Positions 43,164-52,851 are shown, counted from the stretch's first letter. The stretch: 64,000 bases of DNA from Paraburkholderia acidicola (GCF_002362315.1 NZ_MTZV01000003.1:186001-250000), one strand, 5' to 3'. The notes: generated by a model from the sequence alone, not told the origin. Program-made: numbers and translations.

Positions 43164-44753
43164 TTACGTCGTATAACCGCGCCGGTCCCGCCACGCACGT
43201 GGCCAGATGCCCTGCTTGCCCGGCGACAGGATACCGGCCGGATCGAGTGCGTCCTTGATCGTCTCCGATAGCTTGAGCAGCGCGCCGTCGTTGAAGCTGT
43301 ACTGTGCCGCTGCATAGTCCATGTACGCAAGATGCGCGCGATATTCGCCGTACCCGGCTGCATGTGCGTCGCTCATCAATGCGCGAAGTAGATCACCTGC
43401 GCTCTCGGTCTGACGTTGATCGTTGCGATCGAAAATCGCCGCGAACACATGATGCAGATGCCGTACGCCCGCAGTGAAGCCGCCGTAGTAGTCGAAGCCG
43501 TATTCGGCGGCACGTGCCTTCGTCATCGTGTACTGACGCATCGCGTCGCGGCCGGTGGCCGGACACAGCGGCGAGAAATCGACGTGCGCGCCTGCACCGC
43601 CGCGCCAGTCGAGCATACGGAACGCGCTCATCGCAGGAATGCCGGAAAGATTGCGATCGCTGCCGCCTGCAGGTTGTGCATCGCCAGCATAGTTCGCCGA
43701 TGAAAAAACCGCCCCCGGTATGCGAGAAAACGCGCGCTCGATGCGCCTGTGCCGTACCTCGATAAGCTCGGGCTCGCCATAGATCGCGTAATGCAGATTC
43801 CATCGACCGACGTGCAACGCGTCGAGCATCGCATCAATTGCGTGCTCGGGCATCGGCCCATCGCCGTCGTACCACTGCTTGCGTGTCGACAGGCCCGCAG
43901 CCCGACGCAAACCGCCTTCGATCACCGCCTGGTTGCGAATCGTTTCATCGAGGCGCAACGGCCGCAGAATCTCGACGATCGCTTCGAGATCCTCTTCGCG
44001 ACGAAACTGGATCTCGCCAAGCAGCCACGCCGGTGGCGCGGGCATCAGCCACACGCCCATCTTCGTGACGACGCCGTAATTCGACTGCATGAACATCGCA
44101 TCGAACGACGGACCGTAGCCCGCCTTGTACAACTGCCAAGCCGAACCAGGCCCCTCGCCCATGCCGAGCGCGCCCATGCCGGTGCGCACCACCGTGCCGT
44201 CGGCCAGCACGATCTCCATGCCGCACTGCTGTGCCGCGTGATCGCCATACGACGTGTAGCCGAAACCACGCTCGAGTGTGTTGCCGATCACGCTGCCCCA
44301 GCCCGCGGCGGGCGGATCGACCCAGAGCTTGTGGCCGTGTTCGCGTAAGTGGGTATGCAGATCGAAATAGCTGACGCCCGGTTCGACGAGCGCATACGCG
44401 AGCGTCTCGTCGACCTCGATGATGCGGTTCATGCGTTGTAGATCGAGCACCACCGACCCCGCGAGACGCGGCGCCGCACCGCCGTAGGCGAGATTACGAC
44501 CGGTCGATACGGTCCAGAGCGGAATGCGGTATTCGCCGGCAATGCGCAGGATCGCGCGAATCTCGTCGACACTCGCCGACAACACCGCCGCCGACGCCGC
44601 GCCCGACGCAGCCTGGCCGGGCGCAAACGGATCGAGATACGCAACGAGCCCCGCCGCCGCCGACACCACGTTCGCCGCACCGACCACCGTCGACCATTGC
44701 GCGAGCGCGCGATCGAAGGTGGCCGCGGATACACCGGGCGGCAGCACGCGCAT
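43164..44753 (-). CDS. FAD-binding oxidoreductase of the vanillyl-alcohol oxidase/p-cresol methylhydroxylase family
   Basis: 529 residues from the ATG. The PCMH-type FAD domain has VSTGRNLAYGGAAPRLAGSVVLDLQ near residue 85, GYTSYGDHAAQQCGMEIVLADG near residue 165 and SNYGVVTKMGVWLMPAP; the C-terminal cap contains RMLDWRGGAGAHVDFSPLCP, where family members may link FAD covalently. It should oxidise a para-alkyl phenol or aromatic alcohol. No cytochrome c subunit is encoded nearby; a Tat-signal protein follows instead. No signal peptide is apparent. A TTG codon directly upstream is not used. Confidence 0.9.
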   Translation of the reverse strand: MRVLPPGVSAATFDRALAQWSTVVGAANVVSAAAGLVAYLDPFAPGQAASGAASAAVLSASVDEIRAILRIAGEYRIPLWTVSTGRNLAYGGAAPRLAGSVVLDLQRMNRIIEVDETLAYALVEPGVSYFDLHTHLREHGHKLWVDPPAAGWGSVIGNTLERGFGYTSYGDHAAQQCGMEIVLADGTVVRTGMGALGMGEGPGSAWQLYKAGYGPSFDAMFMQSNYGVVTKMGVWLMPAPPAWLLGEIQFRREEDLEAIVEILRPLRLDETIRNQAVIEGGLRRAAGLSTRKQWYDGDGPMPEHAIDAMLDALHVGRWNLHYAIYGEPELIEVRHRRIERAFSRIPGAVFSSANYAGDAQPAGGSDRNLSGIPAMSAFRMLDWRGGAGAHVDFSPLCPATGRDAMRQYTMTKARAAEYGFDYYGGFTAGVRHLHHVFAAIFDRNDQRQTESAGDLLRALMSDAHAAGYGEYRAHLAYMDYAAAQYSFNDGALLKLSETIKDALDPAGILSPGKQGIWPRAWRDRRGYTT

Positions 44754-44785
44754 CAAGGCGCTCGCCTCGCGAGTTTCGGCTGCGC

Positions 44786-44926
44786 TCAGTAACCGCCCGT
44801 ACCACCGCTGCTGCTGGTGCCGCCACCGCCCGACGATCCCATATCACTACATCCGCTCGTCGCAAGCGATGTCAGCGCGAGCGCCAGGATTACGAATACA
44901 GCCGACAACATCCTCTGGGTTTTCAT
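44786..44926 (-). CDS. Small lipoprotein, 46 residues
   Basis: A signal peptide MKTQRMLSAVFVILALALTS with lipobox ATSGC (Cys26) is followed by just 20 residues, SDMGSSGGGGTSSSGGTGGY. GGAGA lies before the ATG. It is too short for a folded domain and probably a lipid-anchored Gly/Ser tail. It ends 32 bases before the flavoprotein gene, so may share its transcript. A longer in-frame reading upstream lacks family-like content. Confidence 0.7.
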   Translation of the reverse strand: MKTQRMLSAVFVILALALTSLATSGCSDMGSSGGGGTSSSGGTGGY

Positions 44927-45337
44927 GTTCGTCTCCGGATTTGGGGGGAGCGGCACCGCACGCGGATCGTCCGGCGCCCTCCTGTTGGGTCGCAGGCAGC
45001 GTGCGGAACGCCGCGCGCGGCGCTGCCGCGACGTTGCCCTACGCTGCCCTGTGGACTGAACGGGTGCGGACCCGACTTTATTCCGTACTTTGCGCGCTTT
45101 TCGTCGATCCGGCGCGCAACGCGCCGGAAATGCGCCGGTCACCGGGCTGTCACGCCCGATTCATGCAGAACGGTCAGTACGCCATGAGATTGGTAACTCA
45201 ACGTTACATAAGGAATTTTGGAGATGCTTCCGCGCCGACAAGCCGTTATAGTGGTCGAAAGTTTGCCGCCAGGCGCGCACTACGCCCACAAGGGGTAGAA
45301 TCGCGGCGAACAACCGTTTCTCCAACCTGACTTATCC

Positions 45338-45826
45338 ATGCCTTCCGCAGAATCGCATCCGCAAAACGACTTTATGAACGCAGCGCGCAAAGAACGAAAG
45401 CGCGTGGAGATTTACCTCGTCAACGGCATTCGCCTGACCGGGTGTATCGAGTCGTTCGATCAGTATCTGGTGATGCTGCGCACGCCCGTGGGGCTGCAAG
45501 GCATTTATAAGCGCGCCATCTCGACGATCCAGCTCGATACCGGCACGCGGCCGGGTCCGCGCACACCGCGCCCGTCGCACGGCGAGCACACCACGCGGGG
45601 CCCGCATGGCTCGCGCGAACCGCGCGGCGAACCGAGGGAACACCGGGAACCGCGCGAATCGTACGGCTCGCACTCACCGTCCGAACGCTCCGACCGAAGC
45701 ACGTCCGACACGCCAGTTGTCGTCACTCGCCGCCGCCGGCTGTTCGGCACGAGCGGTGGCGACGGCAATAACGGCAACGGTAATGGCAACAGCAACGGTA
45801 ATGGCAGCGGCGGCGCCACCGAATAG
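45338..45826 (+). CDS. Hfq-like RNA chaperone with long disordered tail (second Hfq)
   Basis: 162 residues. Residues 9-66 align with Hfq: [12 protein letters not shown], Sm1 motif [25 protein letters not shown] (split here: [25 protein letters not shown]) and Sm2 motif [12 protein letters not shown]. The usual YKH is YKR (Lys58, Arg59). A proline-, arginine- and asparagine-rich tail of about 95 residues follows, with [11 protein letters not shown] at the end. Burkholderia cenocepacia has a second, long Hfq of this kind, but this one is not adjacent to the housekeeping hfq context (engA/hflX). It likely binds small RNAs or mRNA. It is a single gene. Confidence 0.85.
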   Translation: MPSAESHPQNDFMNAARKERKRVEIYLVNGIRLTGCIESFDQYLVMLRTPVGLQGIYKRAISTIQLDTGTRPGPRTPRPSHGEHTTRGPHGSREPRGEPREHREPRESYGSHSPSERSDRSTSDTPVVVTRRRRLFGTSGGDGNNGNGNGNSNGNGSGGATE

Positions 45827-45834
45827 CCCGTAAC

Positions 45835-45863
45835 GCGAGACGGCCGTTATTCCGCCGTCTCGC
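45835..45863. terminator. Bidirectional hairpin between convergent genes
   Basis: A perfect 10-bp stem (45835-45844 with 45854-45863) on a 9-base loop. It follows the Hfq-like stop by 8 bases and includes the stop of the opposite gene in the loop. No T-run on either side, so it may stop the elongation complex only weakly. Confidence 0.5.
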
Positions 45864-46077
45864 TGCCTAGCCGCTGCAAAATCCGCTCGATCCGCAAGTC
45901 CTGCTGGTGCGTCAGCGCGAAACCGCATTGCACGGCAAGCAGACGCCGGCGCCAGTAGCTGGCGTTCAGCGCGCGGATCATCGGTTGCCGCGTTGCCCAT
46001 TCCAGATGTTCCAGCTCCGCCTCCACCACGTGCAGCGCATGCACGCGTCGCGCCTGCCCAGGCCTCTTCGTCTCCAT
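45847..46077 (-). CDS. Small conserved protein, 76 residues
   Basis: From METKRPGQARRVHALHVV. It is rich in basic and leucine residues (VEAELEHLEWATRQPMIRALN, YWRRRLLAVQ, LRIERILQRLG), so it looks helical and may bind nucleic acid or a protein, but no family was recognised. An in-frame start 40 codons upstream adds a segment without signs of conservation. It lies alone, convergent with the Hfq-like gene. Confidence 0.55.
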   Translation of the reverse strand: METKRPGQARRVHALHVVEAELEHLEWATRQPMIRALNASYWRRRLLAVQCGFALTHQQDLRIERILQRLGSETAE

Positions 46078-46358
46078 GAGTGTGCCGTCCCGTTGATGTG
46101 CTGACGCGATGGCCGGCCAATACCGCCATCGCCGCGACACTCGAAAGACGAAATTATGCGAATTGGTTTTTAGGATATCCGTGGCATCGTGTGGCACGGC
46201 GTGGTGGCACGCGAATTCGTTAAGAAAACGCTTACTGCTGCGGACGTAATCCGGCCGGGCGAAATCATGATCTGCGCGTTGCCCCGCTAGCGGGCAGCCG
46301 TATGCGCCGGGTTGACCTGCGCTATGCTGAACGCTGGCATTTTCAAACGGAGCACGCC

Positions 46359-46541
46359 ATGGCGACCGCCCGCCCCAATGCGCCCAGCCCTGCCGAAAGC
46401 GCGGATGAGCGCCTCGATGAGGCTCTCGACGAAACCTTTCCGGCCAGCGACCCGATCGCGGTTGATCCGACCGAACCGCGACGCACGAACCGGCCCGATC
46501 AGCGGCCGGATTCGAAGCCGAAGCCGCAGAAACCTTCCTGA
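46359..46541 (+). CDS. Small conserved protein with DETFPASDP motif, 60 residues
   Basis: MATARPNAPSPAESADERLD leads into EALDETFPASDPIAVDP, a short motif found in many small proteobacterial proteins of unknown function; the C-terminus is a Pro/Lys/Arg-rich tail (RPDQRPDSKPKPQKPS). It is probably a largely disordered, acidic-basic protein. GGAG lies before the ATG. It is a separate gene between two minus-strand units. Confidence 0.7.
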   Translation: MATARPNAPSPAESADERLDEALDETFPASDPIAVDPTEPRRTNRPDQRPDSKPKPQKPS

Positions 46542-46609
46542 GCGGGTCATTCCGCTCGCGGCCTCGCTTCGCTTAACGGCCGTTTCTATATCGCTGCCCT
46601 GAGCCCACG

Positions 46610-46644
46610 AAAAGCAAAACCCCGCGCGGCGCACCGGGCGGGGT
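46610..46644 (-). terminator. Intrinsic terminator of the DUF2968 gene
   Basis: On the minus strand, a 7-bp stem ACCCCGC/GCGGGGT (46638-46644 with 46619-46625) on a 12-base loop is followed by TTTTGCTTTT. It lies 60 bases after the stop of the minus-strand gene. Confidence 0.8.
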
Positions 46645-46703
46645 CTGGTTCATGCGGGTTTGGTATCGTCAGCGGAATTGCAACCGCTGTTCAGGCGAAG
46701 CAA

Positions 46704-47444
46704 TCAGTTCGTCGGCAAACCGTTTTCCAGCTGACGCTGCAGTTCGCGCACCTGACGCTGGGCTGCCCGCAACTGCTCCTGGGCGCTAGCCCGTTGTTGC
46801 GACAGCGCGATGGCCTGGGCCTGGTTCGCACGCTGCTGATCGGAAACAATCGACTGCTGCTGACGCGCCACATTGAGGTCCGACTGCAGCCGGCTTGCGC
46901 GGTCTTGCGACAGCGCGATCATCCGCTCGGTGAACGACTTCTGCGCTTCGAGCCGCGTGCGGCGGATTTCAACGTCAGATAACTGCAAGGTTTGACGGGA
47001 GAAATCCTTGTAGATCATTTCGGCGCGCGTCTCGTCCGAGGTCTTGATGACACGCCAGAAATTCTTCTGCTGGAACAGCGCGACGTAGTACGTCATTTCC
47101 TTGCCGTAGAACAGCAGGCTCGCGCCATAGGTGCCGTTGTAGGTCGTGCGGAGTTCGCTGAGATCCGAACCGCGGATCATCTGCTGCAACTCGGCGACGT
47201 TACCGGCGGCGGACTCCTGTGCTTCGGCGGGTGTCAGCGAAGGCGACGACGATTGCGCAGTCGCAGCAGACGATTGCAGCGGCGTCGTGGACGGCAACGC
47301 CGTGTTGACGGACGGTTGCGAAACGACCGCAGCCGCGGCGCTCGTCGCACCGTCGGGAAGGGTCTGGGCCGCTATGCTTTGCACGCCGGCCAGCGCCACG
47401 AACGCGGCCAACGCGAGGTGTCGAAGTGTCGACTTGTGGTCCAT
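46704..47444 (-). CDS. DUF2968 family exported protein
   Basis: 246 residues. A signal peptide ends SIAAQ; a Ser/Ala/Thr-rich linker of about 60 residues is followed by the conserved core (VAELQQMIRGSDLSELRTTYNGTYGASLLFYGKEMTYYVALFQQ) and a long Gln/Arg-rich coiled-coil from about residue 160 to the end. The family is known from Burkholderiaceae with unknown function. It is downstream of the sigma-54 activator in the same direction, 48 bases after its stop, and ends the tad-associated gene order. Envelope location is predicted. Confidence 0.87.
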   Translation of the reverse strand: MDHKSTLRHLALAAFVALAGVQSIAAQTLPDGATSAAAAVVSQPSVNTALPSTTPLQSSAATAQSSSPSLTPAEAQESAAGNVAELQQMIRGSDLSELRTTYNGTYGASLLFYGKEMTYYVALFQQKNFWRVIKTSDETRAEMIYKDFSRQTLQLSDVEIRRTRLEAQKSFTERMIALSQDRASRLQSDLNVARQQQSIVSDQQRANQAQAIALSQQRASAQEQLRAAQRQVRELQRQLENGLPTN

Positions 47445-47492
47445 GTGATTCCTGCTGAAAACAGTCTTTGTTTTATTACAACCGCCGCATTA

Positions 47493-48884
47493 TTACTCAC
47501 TTTCGCGAGTTTCGGGCTCTTCGTCAAAAATTTGGTACTTACGCATTTTTTCCCAAAGCACCTTGCGACTGATACCCAGATGCTGGGCGGTATCCTGCCG
47601 GCGCCAGCCGTTCGCATCGAGCGCGGCGATCACGCGATTGCGCTCCGCCATGTCCCATTTGCTGCGATCGACGAGCACCTCCGCGGCGATTTCGGCGGGC
47701 ACCGGTTGCGTGCTGCGCGCGAGCGCGAGGAGCCGCTGCAGACGCGCCGCATCCCATGCACCGACCTGCCGGACCGTGACACCGATGCGCTCCGCGAGAT
47801 TGCGCAATTCGCGCACGTTGCCGGGGAAGTAGGTATCGGCGACTGCGTCGGCGAGCCAGTACGGAATGTCGGGCAGCTCAGCAAGCCGCTCGGTACCGAC
47901 CACCGATGCGATGAACGCCTTGAAGATCGCGATCTTGTCGACGGCGCCCCGCTCTTCCAGCGACGGAATTTTCAGCTCGATCACTGCGAGCCGGTAGTAC
48001 AGATCGGCGCGGAAGGTGCCGTCCTTGACGAGTTGCGGCAGATGTCGATTGGTCGCTGCTACCAGCCGGAAATCGAGCTTCACGGGTGCGGCTGAACCGA
48101 TGCGCGTGACGGCGCTGTCTTCGAGTACGCGCAGCAGCTTTACCTGCTGATAGAGCGGTAGATCGCCGATTTCATCGAGGAACAGCGTGCCGCCGTCGGC
48201 CTGTTCGAAATAGCCTTTGTGTGCGACAACCGCGCCTGTGAACGAGCCCTTCGAGTGACCGAAGAACAGCGATTCGAACAGGCCATCGGGGATTGCTCCG
48301 CAGTTCACCGCGACGAATGGGCCTAGCCCGTAGCGTGAATGCTTTTCGTGCAGCAGTTGCGCGATGCGTTCCTTGCCTACGCCGGTTTCGCCGTGGACCA
48401 GCACGCTCGTGTCGCAGTCGGCGAAGGTGTCGACTTCGTGCAGCAGCGCCTGCATGCATTCCGAGTTCGCCACTAGCGCGCTGGACTCTAGCGTCTGTGC
48501 GCTGTGTGCGCGTAGCTGCAGGACCAGCTTCGAAATCATGCCGCGCAGTTCGGCGCAGGTGAAATCTAGTGGCAGGACGTGTGAGTACTCTGAGGGGTAC
48601 ATCGACGGATCGTGGTCGCGTGGTGCGGCGCCAACCCACACGACTGGCATGCCGTGGGCCGCCTGCCAGTCGCGCAGGATCAGTGCGCCGCTGTCGATCA
48701 CCGAGACGCTGATAATCGCTAGCGACGGGCGTACCGCGGTGCGCTCGGGCGAGATCGCTATGTCGTCGGCACGGATCACCTCGACGTCGAAACTCGCCAT
48801 GCAGCGCGCGACCCGATCGACGATGTCGGCCTTGCCTTCCCAGACGTAGAGGTCGAGTTCTTCGAGTTTGGTGGAGGTTCTCAT
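47493..48884 (-). CDS. Sigma-54-dependent transcriptional activator
   Basis: 463 residues. Residues 1-130 resemble a receiver domain without the standard phospho-acceptor pattern. The AAA+ domain has GETGVGKE (Walker A), the sigma-54 contact loop SKGSFTGAV (GSFTGA instead of GAFTGA) and [11 protein letters not shown] (Walker B). The C-terminal Fis-type helix-turn-helix is [36 protein letters not shown]. Located at the 3' end of the tad locus, 7 bases after tadG, it may control pilus or biofilm genes with sigma-54, as c-di-GMP-responsive BerA/BerB do in B. cenocepacia (analogy only). Confidence 0.92.
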   Translation of the reverse strand: MRTSTKLEELDLYVWEGKADIVDRVARCMASFDVEVIRADDIAISPERTAVRPSLAIISVSVIDSGALILRDWQAAHGMPVVWVGAAPRDHDPSMYPSEYSHVLPLDFTCAELRGMISKLVLQLRAHSAQTLESSALVANSECMQALLHEVDTFADCDTSVLVHGETGVGKERIAQLLHEKHSRYGLGPFVAVNCGAIPDGLFESLFFGHSKGSFTGAVVAHKGYFEQADGGTLFLDEIGDLPLYQQVKLLRVLEDSAVTRIGSAAPVKLDFRLVAATNRHLPQLVKDGTFRADLYYRLAVIELKIPSLEERGAVDKIAIFKAFIASVVGTERLAELPDIPYWLADAVADTYFPGNVRELRNLAERIGVTVRQVGAWDAARLQRLLALARSTQPVPAEIAAEVLVDRSKWDMAERNRVIAALDANGWRRQDTAQHLGISRKVLWEKMRKYQIFDEEPETRESE

Positions 48885-48891
48885 CGGGTTG

Positions 48892-50637
48892 CTAGTTAAC
48901 CAGTTGTGCCTGCCCGCAGGCAAGCCCTAAATCGTGGACCGTGCTTACGCCGATCTGCACACCGAGTAGTTGCAGAAGGGGGATAAGGATCGCATCGAGC
49001 GAATTGAGAATCGGAGTCAGCAGCCCCACGATCGCTGTGATCACAGGTAACAGTAGCGCGGTCACATCAAGGCCCAGCAAGCTCGCATGTAGCGAAGTGC
49101 CGAGACTGCCTGCGAGCTGGGCCAACAGTCCGCCAGTCGCCGAGCCGAGACCGTTGGTGTTGGTCGTCTGATAGTCATCACTGTCACCGACCACCCCGTT
49201 GAACGTGAAAGTCGTCGACTTCGAATTTTGCAACGCAAGATTGACGCCGCTGGGTGGCGACGTGGTGCCCGCCGAAATATTAACTAGATTAAGACCCAAC
49301 GCATTTACCGTCGTAATCGCCGCCGGCTGGTTGCATTGCGTGGGGTTGGTCGTATTGGTCAGATTGCTTGATGCATCACCGCCTATGCAGATGGCAGTCG
49401 CCCCCGTGCTGGCCACGATCTGGCTGTAGCTGGTCGCCCGTTGTGTCGAGCACTGGGTACTGCTCAAATACGCTGTACCTGGCCCGACTTCAATGTAGAT
49501 CGGCAAATTCAGCAGCGTGATCTTGACGATCGACGACAGGATCGACGTACCGCCAACCTGGGTATTGACGAGCTGGAGGTTCAGGAACAGCCGGACCTGT
49601 GCCGCGTGTGCACTAGCCCGCCATGTACCGTCTGGATTCTGACCGGCCTCGCCTACGGCGATCACCGGCGGCTGAGTAACCATCGCCTGCGCGGAAATGT
49701 TCGCGATCGGACCGAGATTCAATGCAACGCCCAGATCGATAGCGGACTGACCATTGGCGACTTCCGCTGCTACCATCAATGCGTCCAGCACGGTGACAGT
49801 AGCCGAGACCGCCGCTTGGGGATCACCGAGTCCCACCGACAGCATTGAGCCGACACTGATTTTTGCACCGGGCGGAATCGCTGCCACGATTGTTCCGAGC
49901 GCCGTCGACAACGTCGCACTCAACGTATTGCCCTGATTCGCCGCGACCTGCAGCGCCGCTGCAAGCTGGCCGACCGTAACCTGCGTCGTGAGTAGTTCCG
50001 CGATCGAACCGGCTCCTAGCGCCAAAGCCAGATCTCCCAATTTCACCTGAGTCGACGCGAGTCCCTGATACGAAACCGCGGATAGATTCAGACTGGTATG
50101 TAGCAAGCCGTTCAAGAGACCATTGATTGCTCCGCCGGATAGCGTCGCAACCGACGTAGCGATAGAAAAGGATCGAATGTTCGTCGCCTTCGCAGTTGCC
50201 GTCGCCGACAACGTACGCGCCGGACCGACCATGAAGAAGTACGGAACCGCCTGGTTGACCGTGACCTTCGCCGCGTTCATCGGCGTCCCGGTCGTCGAGA
50301 AGTACGGACTCGTCGGATTGGCGGTCGGGTCCCAGCGACCGCACAGCACATCCACCTTGCCGCTAGTCGGCAGTCCGTTAGCAGTCGCTGAGTCCTGTGC
50401 CGACGCGGTCGCGGCTGTACAGCCCCCGGCACTCCCGATGGTTTCTGCTGCGGCGACAGCCGCAAGATCCGCCGACTGTTGCAGTTGCCGGCGCACCAAA
50501 AAAAAGTTGCCGACGTCGATCGCACCGAACGCCGCAATCGCCGCACTAATCCAGATCGCAGCCACCATCGCGACGGCACCGCGTTGCCGGCGTAGCGCCA
50601 CCCTGCGCGCACGGTTTGTTTGTTTGCAGGTAGCCAT
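48892..50637 (-). CDS. tadG: TadG-like pilus assembly protein
   Basis: 581 residues from [20 protein letters not shown]; one base lies between the upstream stop and this ATG. The TadE/TadG N-terminal segment [49 protein letters not shown] is a membrane anchor with the family helix. The remainder is periplasmic, low in complexity, with many Ala, Val, Thr and Gly residues and several hydrophobic repeats. No von Willebrand A domain is evident. It belongs to the tad pilus machine, probably as a minor pseudopilin-like component. The C-terminal 60 residues ([19 protein letters not shown]) are hydrophobic. Confidence 0.85.
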   Translation of the reverse strand: MATCKQTNRARRVALRRQRGAVAMVAAIWISAAIAAFGAIDVGNFFLVRRQLQQSADLAAVAAAETIGSAGGCTAATASAQDSATANGLPTSGKVDVLCGRWDPTANPTSPYFSTTGTPMNAAKVTVNQAVPYFFMVGPARTLSATATAKATNIRSFSIATSVATLSGGAINGLLNGLLHTSLNLSAVSYQGLASTQVKLGDLALALGAGSIAELLTTQVTVGQLAAALQVAANQGNTLSATLSTALGTIVAAIPPGAKISVGSMLSVGLGDPQAAVSATVTVLDALMVAAEVANGQSAIDLGVALNLGPIANISAQAMVTQPPVIAVGEAGQNPDGTWRASAHAAQVRLFLNLQLVNTQVGGTSILSSIVKITLLNLPIYIEVGPGTAYLSSTQCSTQRATSYSQIVASTGATAICIGGDASSNLTNTTNPTQCNQPAAITTVNALGLNLVNISAGTTSPPSGVNLALQNSKSTTFTFNGVVGDSDDYQTTNTNGLGSATGGLLAQLAGSLGTSLHASLLGLDVTALLLPVITAIVGLLTPILNSLDAILIPLLQLLGVQIGVSTVHDLGLACGQAQLVN

Positions 50638-50638
50638 A

Positions 50639-50980
50639 TCAGTTCGACGGCGACTGACTGCCTGAGCCGCTGCCGCTACCCTGATTGAGCGCCGATCCGT
50701 ACAAATCGGGAATCTTCGACTTGAACGATTCCATGTATCGCCGGTAGGCCAGCCCTGCTTCCTCGCCAAGCATCGGTCGTGCAGGCGCAGCAGCCACGTT
50801 GCTGCGCTGCAGTTCGATCCACGCCTTAGCCGCGTGTCCGACTTCGCTGTTCGGCACAGCAGGCGCCGCCGACGCATCCTGTGCATACGCCGTCTGCATT
50901 GTCGCGCCCGCTGACGCTGCCGCAGTCAGCACGCTCAACGCAAGCGCACGTGCATATCGAGTCATGTTGCTGTTTTTCAT
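50639..50980 (-). CDS. DUF3613 family exported protein
   Basis: 113 residues. A signal peptide ends AYAQ; the core is PAVPNSEVGHAAKAWIELQRSN and PMLGEEAGLAYRRYMESFKSKIPDLYGSALN, the DUF3613 pattern, with a Ser/Gly tail. The family sits in tad loci of Burkholderiaceae. AGGGGG precedes the ATG. It overlaps neither gene but is one base from tadG, suggesting coupled expression. Function in the pilus system is unknown. Confidence 0.85.
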   Translation of the reverse strand: MKNSNMTRYARALALSVLTAAASAGATMQTAYAQDASAAPAVPNSEVGHAAKAWIELQRSNVAAAPARPMLGEEAGLAYRRYMESFKSKIPDLYGSALNQGSGSGSGSQSPSN

Positions 50981-51004
50981 GTCACCCCCTGATACTTCGG
51001 TCCA

Positions 51005-51850
51005 TCACTGCGCGAACCATTGCAGCAATCTCGGCGCTGTCTCGACGCTATGCGACGGTATGCTCGCGACCGATCCCGTCGTGCGTACGCCCTGCGACAG
51101 CGTTACGTCGAGCCGTTTAGCTCGTTCTGCAGCGACCACTTTCTTCGCGTCGGAACGAATCGCTGCGCATACGTCCGGCGCCATCTTCTGCTGGTTCATC
51201 AGCGCCTGTGCCTGTCCTGCTTCCCCATCTGCAAGCAGATACAGCACGACGTTACTCATAATCCTGTGATTGTTCTGATCGAGCTGCACAGCCTTCATCA
51301 ACGGCACACGTGCTCCATTTACGTCGCCGGCGCGCAACTGCGCATAGCCGAGATCGGACAGCGTCACTGCGTCGGTCGGCACGAGCTGCGCGGCCTGCTG
51401 CAGCTGCTGCACCGCCTGCGGAAAATCGCCTGACGACCCCGCAATCAACCCCAGACCGCGATGACCGCGTGCTGCTAGTGGCGTCTGCAGCAGCTGCGCA
51501 TACGCAGCCGCGCCCGCAGCCGGCTGATCGGTCATGCGCAGCGCGTCGGCACGCAGTGCGATCGTATCGGGCGAAACACCGTACTGCTTCTCATACGCGT
51601 CGATATGCGCAAGCGATGCGAAGTACAAACCCTGCTGCTGCATCCGGTCGATCAGACCGAGGTACATGCCGGGCGTATCCGGCGCGGCCGGCTTGTCTGC
51701 TTGCTGCATCATCGCCTGGCGCTCTGCCTGTGGACCGACGCCATAGCCTGACAGTTGTGATGCGCACGCGCCCAGCAGCGCTAGCCCGAGCGCCATGCCC
51801 AAGCGGCTTGTCACCCATACAACACGTCCCACAGTGAGATCGAAAACCAT
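51005..51850 (-). CDS. tadD: TadD-like tetratricopeptide lipoprotein
   Basis: 281 residues. A signal sequence ends with lipobox LGAC (Cys29). The rest is TPR repeats: ADALRMTDQPAAGAAAYAQLL, GHRGLGLIAGSSGDFPQAVQQLQQAAQLVPTDAVTLSDLGYAQLRAGDVNGARVPLMKAVQLDQNN (split over several repeats). TadD is thought to act as a pilotin-like assembly factor for the tad secretin. AGGAAGAGAGAC lies before the ATG. It is the fifth gene of the tadZABC-D run and lies 11 bases after tadC. Confidence 0.9.
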   Translation of the reverse strand: MVFDLTVGRVVWVTSRLGMALGLALLGACASQLSGYGVGPQAERQAMMQQADKPAAPDTPGMYLGLIDRMQQQGLYFASLAHIDAYEKQYGVSPDTIALRADALRMTDQPAAGAAAYAQLLQTPLAARGHRGLGLIAGSSGDFPQAVQQLQQAAQLVPTDAVTLSDLGYAQLRAGDVNGARVPLMKAVQLDQNNHRIMSNVVLYLLADGEAGQAQALMNQQKMAPDVCAAIRSDAKKVVAAERAKRLDVTLSQGVRTTGSVASIPSHSVETAPRLLQWFAQ

Positions 51851-51861
51851 GTCTCTCTTCC

Positions 51862-52851
51862 TTACCGATGCATCGACGCCAGCGAATGCGTGACAGCCAG
51901 CACGCCGGGGCCCGCGGTTATGATCAGTAGAGCCGGCAACAGTGTGAGGATCATTACGCCGGTCATTTTCACCGTGAGGCGACCAATCCGCTCACGCAGC
52001 ATCGCGCGTCGCGCGTCGCGCAACCGGTCGCCGAACTGCTTGAGCGGCTCCTGCACTGCGCCCCCGTGACGGTCCACCTGAATCAACAGACGCACAATCG
52101 CCCGCAAATCCTCATTGCCGTAACTCGACGCGAGCCGGCTGAATGACTGTTCGCGCGTGCGGCCGGTCGCGAACTGCCTCTGCGCAATTTCGAGCTCGCT
52201 GGACAGCACCGGCAACACACCACGAAAATCATTCACCATCACCTGCAGGCTCTGATCTAACGACAGTCCGACGCCCTGTAGCAGACGCAGCAGGTCAACG
52301 AGCATCGGCAACTCGTCGACGACCGTGCGGCGCCGCGATGCTGCCCGCCGCCGCAGCAATATCTTTGGCAGCATGAACCCCGCTACCAGCGCGATGATCA
52401 GGTAGAGCACATAACGCGGTCCTTCGACGTACGCCCCCGCAAGCAGCCCCACCAGGATGGGTAACGCAACCGCCCCAGCAATGCGCGACATCAGGAACAG
52501 TCCGCGTGTACGCGTGTCGATGAAACCGCACTGTTCGAGCAGGCGCCGGTCTTCCTCGGCCACGATCTGCCTTCCGAACGGCGTATCGAGCCAGCGAATA
52601 CCCGCGTTCGCGAGATGCTCCAGCGTCCCTTGGAAGCCGGTCGCTGCGGCGGTCTTCTGCCCACCGGATACGGCCGTACCGCCGCTCGCGGCGGCCGCCT
52701 GCACGGCACGCCGATCGAGCGCCTGCGCTAGCGTGCGCGCGCTGCGCTGCTCTGCAACGATGCGCATCAGCACGATGCCGGCTACGATCAGCAGGGCGAC
52801 GGCGAGGAGCGCGAGCGCAAGCGCGGCGAGACGAAGCGGGTCCATGGTCAT
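51862..52851 (-). CDS. tadC: TadC type II secretion F-domain membrane protein
   Basis: 329 residues from an ATG that overlaps the tadB stop (ATGA). One N-terminal and several C-terminal membrane helices flank a T2SSF domain (VDELPMLVDLLRLLQGVGLSLDQSLQVMV, then VDRHGGAVQEPLKQFGDRLRDARRAMLRERIGRLTVKM). It forms the inner-membrane platform of the pilus with TadB. The end of the protein, VLAVTHSLASMHR, is short and complete. Confidence 0.92.
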   Translation of the reverse strand: MTMDPLRLAALALALLAVALLIVAGIVLMRIVAEQRSARTLAQALDRRAVQAAAASGGTAVSGGQKTAAATGFQGTLEHLANAGIRWLDTPFGRQIVAEEDRRLLEQCGFIDTRTRGLFLMSRIAGAVALPILVGLLAGAYVEGPRYVLYLIIALVAGFMLPKILLRRRAASRRRTVVDELPMLVDLLRLLQGVGLSLDQSLQVMVNDFRGVLPVLSSELEIAQRQFATGRTREQSFSRLASSYGNEDLRAIVRLLIQVDRHGGAVQEPLKQFGDRLRDARRAMLRERIGRLTVKMTGVMILTLLPALLIITAGPGVLAVTHSLASMHR

